Below are positions 34,129-42,114 of a stretch of DNA of 64,000 nucleotides, one piece after another. Every line of letters begins with the position of its first letter. The stretch's first letter is position 1. This stretch comes from Bacillota bacterium (GTDB lineage: Bacteria > Bacillota > Clostridia > Acetivibrionales > DSM-1351). Where the stretch lies: assembly GCA_023400235.1 (NCBI GenBank), contig JAEXFI010000009.1, positions 44,740 through 108,739 on the forward strand, in the 5' to 3' direction. The notes below the pieces were generated by a model. It made no database searches, was not told the origin of the DNA, and saw only the letters and a list, made by a program, of their open reading frames with translations. Made by a program: the position numbers and the translations under genes.

Positions 34129-36012
34129 ATGATGGCAAAAACCTCTTACGGTGTTACCGTAGCTCATAGAAGAAGCTTGAAACGGGGAACAGGGTTGTTG
34201 GGATACTTCCTTCAAGAGTGGTTATTCTTTTTAACTCTGGCTATGCTGCTCATAAAATCCATTGTGCTTATGGGCTTTGTCAACAGCAGCAACCAATCAC
34301 TGATTGATATGTCCCGTGGTTTAAGGAATATAACATATATGCCCATATGTGTGGCATTCTTATTGATAATAGTGGCCTTAAGCCTGCTTGCCAGAAATAG
34401 GGGAAGGCTTTGGCTCCTCTTGATACTTAATTTTCTCTGCTCCTTCCTTTTTGCATTTGATGCTGTGTATATCAGGGCCAGCGGAAATTTCCTGTCAACC
34501 CAGCTTTTGAGGCAGACCGGAAACCTGAATAACCTGTGGGACAGCATATTTGCCATGTTCAGACCCTGTGACATAGTCTTTGGTTTTGACATACCTATTA
34601 TAGCTGTCTTGATAATAGTGACCAGGAATCTGGTGGAATACTCCTCTCCTCTGTTTACAAGTCTGAAGGCCAGACTTATTGCTTTTTTTACCATAATTCT
34701 AATATCGGTAGGGTACATTACTGCCAGTCATATAGTTATAGATGTATATGGAAGCAGCAAAAATGATTATATTTTTTATACACATTGGAATCCTGCTCAG
34801 ACAATCAGAAATACTTCACCCATGGGATATCATGTATATGATTGTTATGTTTTTTTCTCGGATTTCAAGCCCTACAATATATCAGACAAGGACAGAGCGA
34901 ATATCCAGGCATGGATAGACAAGAAAAATGAAAAGCTGCCTCCAAACAGCTACAAGGGTATGTATAAGGGCAAGAACCTGTTGATTCTTCAGGTGGAATC
35001 CCTGGAAAACTTTGTTATAGGCAAGTCGGTAGATGGGCAGGAAATAACGCCCAACCTTAACAAGCTTTTGTCAAACGGGATTTACTTTGATAACTATTAT
35101 ACACAGGTAAATGAGGGGACAAGTTCCGATGCGGATCTCATGACAAATACCTCTGTTTTCCCAGTCAGAAAGGGCAGTACTTTTTTCAGGTTCCCTTATT
35201 CAAAATACAATTCCATGCCGGCTATAATGGAGAAGCAGGGTTACAGCACCAAAGCCATACATCCTGATAACGGAGAGTACTGGAATTGGATGGAAGCATT
35301 GAAAAACATGGGCTTTGCGCAGTGTATCGATTCCAAAAGCTTTAATATGGATGAGGTTATTTTTCTTGGCCTAAGTGACGGATCATTTTTAAGACAGGTA
35401 AAAGACACTGTAATAAAGCAGAAAACACCTTTTTATAATTTCATGGTAACATTGACCAGCCATTCACCTTTTGTAATGCCCCAGCGGCATCAGAAGCTGA
35501 AGCTGGAGGAAACGCTGGCTGAAACCAGGCTGGGAGGCTATTTTCAAAGTATAAATTACACAGATAGATGCATAGGTACCTTTATTGAGGAACTGGATAA
35601 GTCCGGAGTACTGGATAATACGGTCCTGGTGGTATACGGCGACCATGACTCGGTACACAAGTACTTTAACGATGAAATACAAAATATAAAGCCTTCACAG
35701 GATTGGTGGCTTGATAACGATAAAAGGATACCGCTGATTATTTACAGTAAGGGACAACAGGCACAAACCATTCATACCACCGGCGGACAGATTGATCTTA
35801 TGCCTACGCTCCTATATATGATGGGAATAGATGAAGGTGAATATGAAAATACTGTGTTCGGAAGAAACCTGATGAATACAAAAGAAGATTACGTGCTTTT
35901 AGCAAATGGAGAATTCCGCGGTAATATTCAAGAATCAAGAAAAGCAGAAATTCTTGAGGGGCTTGAGTATGCCGACATGGCCATAAGATCAGATTACTTC
36001 AAAAATAAATAG
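34129..36012 (+). CDS. LtaS-like phosphoglycerol transferase / sulfatase membrane enzyme
   Basis: A 627-residue enzyme with five N-terminal membrane helices (about residues 25-215) and an outside alkaline-phosphatase-type domain (240-600). Motifs: NLLILQVESLENFV (first metal ligand Glu), NEGTSSDADLMTNTS (catalytic Thr), HPDNGEYWNWM, TLTSHSPFVMP and VVYGDHDSVHKY (metal ligands). This design is that of lipoteichoic acid synthase and related transferases that build polyglycerolphosphate or decorate membrane oligosaccharides from phosphatidylglycerol. Start at ATG 34129 with GGGAG ahead. Own promoter; monocistronic by spacing. Confidence 0.88.
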   Translation: MMAKTSYGVTVAHRRSLKRGTGLLGYFLQEWLFFLTLAMLLIKSIVLMGFVNSSNQSLIDMSRGLRNITYMPICVAFLLIIVALSLLARNRGRLWLLLILNFLCSFLFAFDAVYIRASGNFLSTQLLRQTGNLNNLWDSIFAMFRPCDIVFGFDIPIIAVLIIVTRNLVEYSSPLFTSLKARLIAFFTIILISVGYITASHIVIDVYGSSKNDYIFYTHWNPAQTIRNTSPMGYHVYDCYVFFSDFKPYNISDKDRANIQAWIDKKNEKLPPNSYKGMYKGKNLLILQVESLENFVIGKSVDGQEITPNLNKLLSNGIYFDNYYTQVNEGTSSDADLMTNTSVFPVRKGSTFFRFPYSKYNSMPAIMEKQGYSTKAIHPDNGEYWNWMEALKNMGFAQCIDSKSFNMDEVIFLGLSDGSFLRQVKDTVIKQKTPFYNFMVTLTSHSPFVMPQRHQKLKLEETLAETRLGGYFQSINYTDRCIGTFIEELDKSGVLDNTVLVVYGDHDSVHKYFNDEIQNIKPSQDWWLDNDKRIPLIIYSKGQQAQTIHTTGGQIDLMPTLLYMMGIDEGEYENTVFGRNLMNTKEDYVLLANGEFRGNIQESRKAEILEGLEYADMAIRSDYFKNK

Positions 36013-36039
36013 CAGCCTGCCGGGGCATAATTCTGCCGT

Positions 36040-36087
36040 ATGACTGCAAATATGACTGCAAATATGACTGCGAATATGACTGCGAAT
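36040..36087 (+). repeat. 12-base tandem repeat, four copies
   Basis: Unit ATGACTGCAAAT, twice exactly and twice with one A to G change (ATGACTGCGAAT), directly upstream of the shikimate kinase start region. It would introduce a slippage-prone stretch in its 5' leader. Confidence 0.85.
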
Positions 36088-36107
36088 ATAACCGGAAAGG
36101 GTTCAAC

Positions 36108-36611
36108 GTGAAAAATATTGTATTAATTGGAATGCCAAGTGCAGGTAAGAGTACTGTAGGCGTTATAATAGCAAAGAACCTTGGAATGAATTTTGTGGAT
36201 ACTGATGTTCTGATTCAAACCAGGCATGAAGTCCTGCTTCAGGATATTCTCAACACTCAGGGCAGCCGTGGCTTTTTGGAGAAGGAGGAGGAGGTCATAC
36301 TTTCACTTGCCTGCCGGAATACTGTCATAGCCACCGGAGGCAGTGCCGTTTACAGTGAAAAAGCAATGAAGCACCTTAAAGAGGATGGAATTGTAATATA
36401 TCTTTATATTACCATGGACACCGTCAATAAACGGCTGAGGAATCTTAAGACCAGAGGTGTTGTATTGGGAAAGGGTCAGACCCTTGAAGACCTGTACAGG
36501 GAGAGAGCACCTTTGTATGAAAAATATGCAGATATAAAGCTGGACTGTTCAAATAACTCCATTGAGGATACGCTGGAAGCAGTTCACTGCCAGTTGGCTT
36601 CCTTGTCTTAA
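36108..36611 (+). CDS. aroK: Shikimate kinase
   Basis: A 167-residue kinase forming shikimate-3-phosphate in aromatic amino acid synthesis. P-loop GMPSAGKSTVG (residues 8-18), Walker B-like DTD (31-33), shikimate-binding FLEKEEEVI with ATGGSAVY, and an LRNLKTRGVVL lid. It starts at GTG 36108 with AAAGGG upstream. Slightly divergent from canonical AroK (the lid Arg is placed differently), so another small-molecule kinase of the family remains possible. No other shikimate genes adjoin. Confidence 0.85.
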   Translation: MKNIVLIGMPSAGKSTVGVIIAKNLGMNFVDTDVLIQTRHEVLLQDILNTQGSRGFLEKEEEVILSLACRNTVIATGGSAVYSEKAMKHLKEDGIVIYLYITMDTVNKRLRNLKTRGVVLGKGQTLEDLYRERAPLYEKYADIKLDCSNNSIEDTLEAVHCQLASLS

Positions 36612-36784
36612 CGCTGAAAATGAAATATAATAAATTTAATCAGAGAGACTTGCTTTTAGATTGCAATTTTCTATTTTCTGCAGCATGCCAATTATGCCGG
36701 GCTGAATTTTTACACCTCGGCATTTTACAATGTTATGGGTAAATCCGGCTGTGTGAATGCAGTATTTAGTATATGGTGAAGTAT

Positions 36785-36876
36785 GAAAGAAATTTGGATT
36801 AAATAAAAATGTGGCACCGATTCCATGCCGTAATTTTCATGGAGTTTTGTGCCAGATGGGGGGCATGGAAATAAAA
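36785..36876 (+). repeat. Repeated 5'-leader module 1, copy D (pcrA)
   Basis: GAAAGAAATTTGGATTAAAT, AAAAATGTGGCACCGATTCC, ATGCCGTAATTTTCATGGAG, TTTTGTGCCAGATGGGGGGC and ATGGAAATAAAA end exactly at the pcrA ATG. GGCAC and GTGCC give a full five-pair stem here. Confidence 0.85.
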
Positions 36877-39330
36877 ATGGATTTGTTAAACGGGTTGAAC
36901 ACTGAACAAAAAAATGCGGTACTGCACGATGAGGGGCCCCTGTTGATACTGGCTGGTGCTGGTTCTGGAAAGACACGGGTTCTCACCAACAGGATAGCAT
37001 ATCTTATAAAGGAACAGGGGGTAATGCCCTACAATATACTGGCTATTACCTTTACAAACAAGGCTGCAAGAGAGATGAGGGAAAGGATAGACAATCTTAT
37101 CGGAAACCTTGGAAACGATATGTGGGTGGGAACCTTTCACTCAATATGTATTAGAATGCTCAGGAGAGATATTGAGAAGCTGGGCTACGATAAAAGCTTT
37201 GTAATCTATGACACCCAGGATCAGCAGGTGGTAATCAAGGAATGTATAAAAGAGCTCAATATCAACGATAAGAACTTTCCCCCCAAGTCCGTGCTTGAAA
37301 CAATAGGTAAACAAAAGGATGAGCTGATAGATGCAGCCCGTTTTGAGAAACTGTATTCATCAGATTTCCGTATGGGGAAGATAGCCAAGCTTTACAGTCT
37401 GTATCAGAAAAAACTAAAAAGCAACAATGCCCTGGATTTTGATGACATAATTATGAATACCATAAGGCTGTTTGAACAATATCCGGAGGTTCTGGAATAC
37501 TACCAGAGAAAATTCAGATATGTTCTTGTAGACGAGTATCAGGATACCAATACGGCGCAGTATACCCTGGTAAGAAAGTTGTCGGAGGCTCACGGGAATT
37601 TATGTGTGGTAGGTGATGACGACCAGTCAATTTATGGCTGGAGAGGTGCAAATATCAGGAATATACTGGATTTTGAAAAGGATTTTAAAGGCTGTAAGAC
37701 CGTCAAGCTGGAACAAAACTACAGGTCAACCCAGAATATTCTGGATGCAGCCAATTATGTAATCAAAAATAATACCGGCAGGAAATCAAAAAGCCTTTGG
37801 ACCGACAACAAGGGAGGCAGCAAGATAGTAATATGTGAGAATGACAATGAACACGAGGAAGCCCTGTATACCGCACGGGAAATTCAGAGGCTGGCAATGG
37901 AAGAAAACAGGAAGTACAGGGATTTTGCAGTGCTGTACAGGATAAATGCCCAGTCCCGCGTACTTGAAGAAATGTTTATGCGTGAAGGACTCCCGTATAA
38001 GATTGTGGGAGGACAGAAGTTCTATGACCGAAAGGAAATCAAGGACATAATTGCCTATTTGAGATTGATTCAGAATCCGGCGGATAATGTCAGCCTCAAA
38101 AGGGTCATCAATGTGCCCAAGAGAGGAATTGGTGATGCCACGGTTGATGCGGCAGAAGACTTGGCCTTTGAAAGCGGAGTGTCAATATTTTCAATAGTGT
38201 CCAATGCCGAAGAATGCCCCTCCCTTAGAAGAGCGGCAAATAAGCTGGCCAATTTCTCCACCATGATACTAAAGCTCAGAACCATGAAGGAAAACTTGGG
38301 TATCTCCCAACTGCTGGATTTGGTGGTGGAGGATACGGGCATTTTAAGAGAGTATGAAATAGAAAATACTGTTGAAGCACAATCCAGAATAGAAAACATA
38401 AAAGAATTGAAATCAGTTGCAATGGAGTTTGAAAAAAGCAGTGAAGACAGCAGCCTGGAAGAGTTCCTGGCGCATATATCACTTGTTTCCGACCTGGACA
38501 ACCTGGAAGAGGAGCAGGACTATGTGGTATTGATGACCATGCACAGCGCCAAGGGACTGGAATTTCCAGTGGTGTTCATACCGGGACTGGAGGAGGGTGT
38601 CTTTCCGGGGTACAGGGCTATAACCGAGGGCCCGGAACAGTTGGAGGAGGAAAGAAGACTCTGCTATGTGGGGATAACCCGGGCAAGAGAGAAGCTGTAT
38701 CTTTCAAATGCCCGGTTCAGGACTTTGTTTGGCAATTCCAGCTACAATAAACCTTCCAGATTTCTGTCGGAAATACCTGAGGAGCTGGTGGAGTGTCCGT
38801 TTAATTCCTCCAGAAGCTCAGGGCAGCAGGCAAAGGAGACTGTAGGCTGGACTAAAGCGCAAAGTTGGAGTTCAAATCAAAGCTGGAGTTCAGGTCAAAG
38901 CTGGAGCTCAGCTCAAACCTCCGGTTCATTACAAGCGCCCGGCAGCAGGAATTCCATGTCGGACAGAGGCCGTGGAGAGACAGGCAGTACAGGAGCCGGG
39001 CTCCCTTGGGAAACTTCTTCCCAGGCGGGTTCCGGTGCGGACAGGTCAAAAACGGCCGGGACAGGTTCTTTAAAGGATTTGCTGAGTTCCAACCTCATAT
39101 CAAGAGGCTTTGGAGGAGGAACCCCTGCCTCCGGCGGAACAGCTGCCTCAAAATCGGCAGGAAGCACAGACTTCAATGTTGGAGAAACTGTTGAGCATAA
39201 GAAGTTTGGAAGAGGGACTATTACTAAGGCCACGCCGGACAGGGGTGACCAGATGCTGGAAATTCAGTTTGAGGGAGCCGGGATGAAGAGGCTAATGGCC
39301 TCAATGGCTAACCTGAAGAAAGCAGAATGA
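36877..39330 (+). CDS. pcrA: DNA helicase PcrA (UvrD family)
   Basis: An 817-residue SF1 helicase for repair and rolling-circle replication. Motifs: LILAGAGSGKTRVLTNR (Walker A), VGTFHSI, DEYQDTN, GDDDQSIYGWRGA, LEQNYRST and VVLMTMHSAKGLEF with VGITRAREKLY. Start at ATG 36877 (MDLLNGLNTEQ); the open frame upstream to a GTG at 36811 is the leader module. The C-terminal tail after 660 is unusual: three SWSS(N/G/A)Q repeats, a Ser/Gly/Thr-rich linker and a terminal Tudor-like patch FNVGETVEHKKFGRGTI. ligA, its usual neighbour, is absent. Confidence 0.95.
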   Translation: MDLLNGLNTEQKNAVLHDEGPLLILAGAGSGKTRVLTNRIAYLIKEQGVMPYNILAITFTNKAAREMRERIDNLIGNLGNDMWVGTFHSICIRMLRRDIEKLGYDKSFVIYDTQDQQVVIKECIKELNINDKNFPPKSVLETIGKQKDELIDAARFEKLYSSDFRMGKIAKLYSLYQKKLKSNNALDFDDIIMNTIRLFEQYPEVLEYYQRKFRYVLVDEYQDTNTAQYTLVRKLSEAHGNLCVVGDDDQSIYGWRGANIRNILDFEKDFKGCKTVKLEQNYRSTQNILDAANYVIKNNTGRKSKSLWTDNKGGSKIVICENDNEHEEALYTAREIQRLAMEENRKYRDFAVLYRINAQSRVLEEMFMREGLPYKIVGGQKFYDRKEIKDIIAYLRLIQNPADNVSLKRVINVPKRGIGDATVDAAEDLAFESGVSIFSIVSNAEECPSLRRAANKLANFSTMILKLRTMKENLGISQLLDLVVEDTGILREYEIENTVEAQSRIENIKELKSVAMEFEKSSEDSSLEEFLAHISLVSDLDNLEEEQDYVVLMTMHSAKGLEFPVVFIPGLEEGVFPGYRAITEGPEQLEEERRLCYVGITRAREKLYLSNARFRTLFGNSSYNKPSRFLSEIPEELVECPFNSSRSSGQQAKETVGWTKAQSWSSNQSWSSGQSWSSAQTSGSLQAPGSRNSMSDRGRGETGSTGAGLPWETSSQAGSGADRSKTAGTGSLKDLLSSNLISRGFGGGTPASGGTAASKSAGSTDFNVGETVEHKKFGRGTITKATPDRGDQMLEIQFEGAGMKRLMASMANLKKAE

Positions 39331-39500
39331 AACTGATTATATTGATACAAGGGCCTGGGAAAAAATGAATCGGGCTCTCAAACAAGGGCTTGAATTGTGG
39401 AATGGAGGGCCAGATATGAAGTTTACAGATGGCTTCTGGCAAAAGAGGAAATAACCTTTAAGATAGTTTACTAAAAAATTAATAAAATTAATAATCAAAT

Positions 39501-39543
39501 AAAAAAGTTTTAGAAATTTTTTATATTTCTAAAACTTTTTTAA
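39501..39543 (+). terminator. Intrinsic terminator
   Basis: AAAAAAGTTTTAGAAAT pairs with ATTTCTAAAACTTTTTT across seven bases, with T on the 3' side. Lies between pcrA and the sigma factor gene. Confidence 0.8.
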
Positions 39544-39575
39544 ATTTGTGGTGTATATATATGAGAAGGCACAAG

Positions 39576-40166
39576 ATGAGGGTGGTGATAAGGCAGTTGG
39601 AGGTCTCTGATTTAACAATTTTTAAGGAATATCAGAAGAATAGCAGAAAAGGTCTTGAACTTCTGTATGAGAGATATAAAAAATACGTCTACTCCATTGC
39701 CTTTCACTATTCAGGAAACAGGGAAGATGCCATGGACATAACGCAGGAGGTATTCATATCAGTGTTTAAGGCTTTCGGAGGTTTCAAGGAAGAATATTCA
39801 ATCCTGCCCTGGATAAAAAAAATTACTGTCAACAAGTGTCTGAATTTTATCAGAAGCAGAAGGGAAAGTGTTTCGCTCAATGAAACCAATGAGCACGGCG
39901 ATGAACTTCAAAACATAGTATGTTCCTCCGATACGGCGGAAGCCGCCATTGTGTGCAGGGACACCAAAAAAGCCCTGGAGGAGGCCATAAAGAAGCTTCC
40001 CGACAAACAAAGGATGGCAGTGCTGCTGAGGCATATGAAGCATATGAAATATGAAGAAATAGCAGGCACCATGAAACTTCCGGCAGGCACTGTAAAAACA
40101 CTGATACATAAGGGCAGAGCCGCAATAAAGGAAAATCTGGTCAAACAAGGGGTCTGGGAGCTGTAA
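39576..40166 (+). CDS. ECF-type sigma-70 factor
   Basis: A 196-residue RNA polymerase sigma factor. I start it at ATG 39576 (MRVVIRQLEV) with AGAAGG six bases ahead. Region 2: LYERYKKYVYSIAFHYSGNREDAMDITQEVFI with FKEEYSILPWIKKITVNKCLNF. Region 4 helix-turn-helix: LPDKQRMAVLLRHMKHMKYEEIAGTMKLPAGTVKTLIHKGRAAI (in parts). The zinc-finger anti-sigma gene follows by 34 bases, making a standard ECF and anti-sigma pair. Confidence 0.92.
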   Translation: MRVVIRQLEVSDLTIFKEYQKNSRKGLELLYERYKKYVYSIAFHYSGNREDAMDITQEVFISVFKAFGGFKEEYSILPWIKKITVNKCLNFIRSRRESVSLNETNEHGDELQNIVCSSDTAEAAIVCRDTKKALEEAIKKLPDKQRMAVLLRHMKHMKYEEIAGTMKLPAGTVKTLIHKGRAAIKENLVKQGVWEL

Positions 40167-40200
40167 TAGCTATAGCATGAAAAATTAACGGGAGGCGTAT

Positions 40201-40665
40201 ATGGAAGAAGCAATCTGCCAGGACATGGACAAAAAAAACAGCTGCGAAAAGATGGATAAAGCTCTGCTTCAGGATTATCTTGAGGGTACAGCCGATCCCC
40301 TTTCAAAGTTTTTCATAGAGGAGCATTTAAATAAATGCAAGGCATGCCGGAGAGAACTTTCAGAGCTAAAACTCATGTTTTGGGAGCTTGAAAATAAAAA
40401 CAACTACGTCATAGAATATCCGGAGGAATTGGAGCACGGGGCTGAAGGTCTCATAGACAAGGTACTTGGCAGGGAGCAGGCAAGTCCGGCCAGACAGATA
40501 GTAAACATGCAGTTAAATAATATAAAGATGTCCCGTAAATTCATGGGATACCTGCCAGGTGCAAAGCAAACTCCCCAGATACTGAAGAATGCATCAAAAG
40601 ACCTGGCAAAAGGAGTGGGCAAGGGGGTAAGCAAGGGTGTCAGGAGGATGCTGTCAGCAAAATAG
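40201..40665 (+). CDS. Soluble zinc-finger anti-sigma factor
   Basis: A 154-residue protein. Residues 15-60 form a ZAS-type zinc-binding anti-sigma domain: DYLEGTADPLSKFFIEEHLNKCKACRREL (His and two Cys of the H-x3-C-x2-C set). Usual relatives carry a membrane helix afterwards; here there is none. The C-terminal half is basic and Gly/Lys-rich (AKGVGKGVSKGVRRML). So release of the sigma factor probably depends on a cytoplasmic signal. Follows the ECF gene directly. Confidence 0.8.
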   Translation: MEEAICQDMDKKNSCEKMDKALLQDYLEGTADPLSKFFIEEHLNKCKACRRELSELKLMFWELENKNNYVIEYPEELEHGAEGLIDKVLGREQASPARQIVNMQLNNIKMSRKFMGYLPGAKQTPQILKNASKDLAKGVGKGVSKGVRRMLSAK

Positions 40666-40688
40666 CAGAATGTCCCGGGAGGTATGAA

Positions 40689-41399
40689 ATGGCTTTAATA
40701 GTTCTAGTATGCATTTTAAAATTCATAGCTTTGATTCTACTCTCAGTGCTCCTTGCTGTATTCTTTGTTCCTTTTAAATATGGTTTTTCAGGAGGGAAGT
40801 TTGAGGAGGGCTGGTTTGAGGCCTCCATAACCTGGCTGTTTGGTAGGGTAAGGATAGATACCGTTTATAACCAGGGGAATCTTTCTTCAAGTATAAGGTT
40901 ACTCGGCTTTCATAAAAGCCTGCAAGCCGGGGAAAGCAGGAAGTCCGACGGCAATAAGGAGGACAGTGAAAATCAGAAAAAGAGGCCCAGAAAGAAACAC
41001 AGGCGAAAAAGCCCCTACAGCTATCTTACTCTGGAGGTTGCAAAAAAAGGATTTTACATAGTTTTAAAAATACTCAACCATTGCAAGCCCGTTAAATTTG
41101 AACTCAGTGTGAAAGGCGGTTTCGGAGATCCTATGTATGCAGGATTGCTGTGTGCCTTACAGGGACAGGGATTTGCAATTTTAAATAGATATAATATCGA
41201 TATTTTGCCTGATTTTGATACTGAAGAAACAACAGGCAGCTTGACAATGGCAGGAAGTATCCGGCTCTACTACCTGCTGAAGGTGGGGATGGAATTTATT
41301 CTGACTCCACCTGTAAGAAGTATCTGGTTAAAAAATTTCAAAATAACATTAAAAAGGAGAATAAAAACATGGCGAACTTTGATTTTAAGGAAAGCGTAG
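40689..41399 (+). CDS. DUF2953 (YtfI-like) protein
   Basis: A 236-residue protein with an N-terminal membrane helix (residues 5-27), a basic mid-region (KKRPRKKHRRKS) and a folded C-terminal part with GGFGDPMYAGLLCALQG, the family signature. In Bacillus this gene (ytfI) precedes ytfJ, a spore gene, as here. It overlaps the ytfJ frame by 31 bases, so the two are translationally linked. Function is unknown. Confidence 0.85.
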   Translation: MALIVLVCILKFIALILLSVLLAVFFVPFKYGFSGGKFEEGWFEASITWLFGRVRIDTVYNQGNLSSSIRLLGFHKSLQAGESRKSDGNKEDSENQKKRPRKKHRRKSPYSYLTLEVAKKGFYIVLKILNHCKPVKFELSVKGGFGDPMYAGLLCALQGQGFAILNRYNIDILPDFDTEETTGSLTMAGSIRLYYLLKVGMEFILTPPVRSIWLKNFKITLKRRIKTWRTLILRKA

Positions 41400-41752
41400 A
41401 AACTATTTTTGACAAACTGGAGAATTTTTTAAAGACCAAGACAGTAGTTGGAGATCCCCTAAAGATTGGAGAAACAACAATAGTACCCTTTATAAATCTT
41501 TCCTTCGGGCTTGGAACCGGGGGAGGCAACGGCACCGACGAGAGAGGTAACGGAGGCGTAGGAGGCGGAGGAGGTACGGGAGCGAGAATATCTCCTACTG
41601 CGGTACTGGTGATTCAGGGTGAAAAGGTGGAGCTGCTGCCCATAAGAAAGTCAGGCGGACTGGATAAGCTTGTGGAAATGGTTCCCGGCATAATTGAAAA
41701 GATCCAGGAAAAGAAGGAAGAAAAGGTTGTTGAAGAAAAGCTGGAAGATTAG
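41369..41752 (+). CDS. ytfJ: Sporulation protein YtfJ (GerW)
   Basis: A 127-residue protein needed in Bacillus for proper spore lipase/germination behaviour. Family signature: VGDPLKIGETTIVPFINLSFGLG, a Gly-rich loop, and ARISPTAVLVIQGEKVELLPI with GGLDKLVEMVP. The Gly/Asn loop after residue 50 (GTGGGNGTDERGNGGVGGGG) is longer than usual. Start ATG preceded by GGAG, inside the end of the DUF2953 gene. Confidence 0.92.
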   Translation: MANFDFKESVETIFDKLENFLKTKTVVGDPLKIGETTIVPFINLSFGLGTGGGNGTDERGNGGVGGGGGTGARISPTAVLVIQGEKVELLPIRKSGGLDKLVEMVPGIIEKIQEKKEEKVVEEKLED

Positions 41753-41772
41753 TAAGTATAGCTGATTGAACA

Positions 41773-41883
41773 GGCTCATCATAGGTGGTTTACCGTAAGT
41801 CCTGCGTGGTGCAGGAGACTGAGGACACTTCGGCATAAAATGCCAAGGTCCGTGGAGGTAAAAGCCATATGATGGGCCTTTTT
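41773..41883 (+). ncRNA. Candidate structured RNA with three-way junction and U-tract
   Basis: A 111-base block in the 362-base gap between ytfJ and the histidine promoter. GGCTCATCATA at 41773 pairs with TATGATGGGCC at 41868 (11 pairs, one G-T) and is followed by five T. Inside, TTTACC pairs with GGTAAA, and two hairpins branch from it: CCTGC with GCAGG, and GGAC with GTCC enclosing GGCAT and ATGCC. The shape is like a small RNA or riboswitch expression platform. It is not T-box, SRP, SAM, TPP or lysine RNA by motif. Confidence 0.55.
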
Positions 41884-41982
41884 CCATTTCAGGAGCAAAC
41901 CTGCCGGCAGCTTGTTTCAATGGTCTTTCCCCCAACCCGACAAAATTCATTTTCCCGGGTCTTGTATTTTATATTTTCCCTA

Positions 41983-42011
41983 TTGACTGGTATAATAAAA
42001 TAAAATATAAT
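41983..42011 (+). promoter_or_regulatory. Sigma-A promoter of the histidine operon
   Basis: TTGACT at 41983 and TATAAT at 42006 with a 17-base spacer, giving a roughly 100-base leader to hisZ. I see no T-box element in that leader. Confidence 0.7.
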
Positions 42012-42114
42012 AAGTGTGATTTATTAATCTACCGCTTTACAACTTTAGTGTGTAAAAGTGATATTAATAAAGTGACAGTTTAAGCATTTCAAATAAATTT
42101 ACAGTGAGGTATTT

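Noticed and set aside
41773..41883. SRP RNA or 6S RNA
   Set aside because: The conserved SRP hairpin bases (AGGTCAGG-type with GGAAGCAGC) are absent and the shape is a branched junction, not a long rod.
41760..42114. T-box or known amino-acid riboswitch before hisZ
   Set aside because: No T-box AGGGTGG-type sequence or histidine specifier hairpin found; the structured block lies upstream of the histidine promoter.
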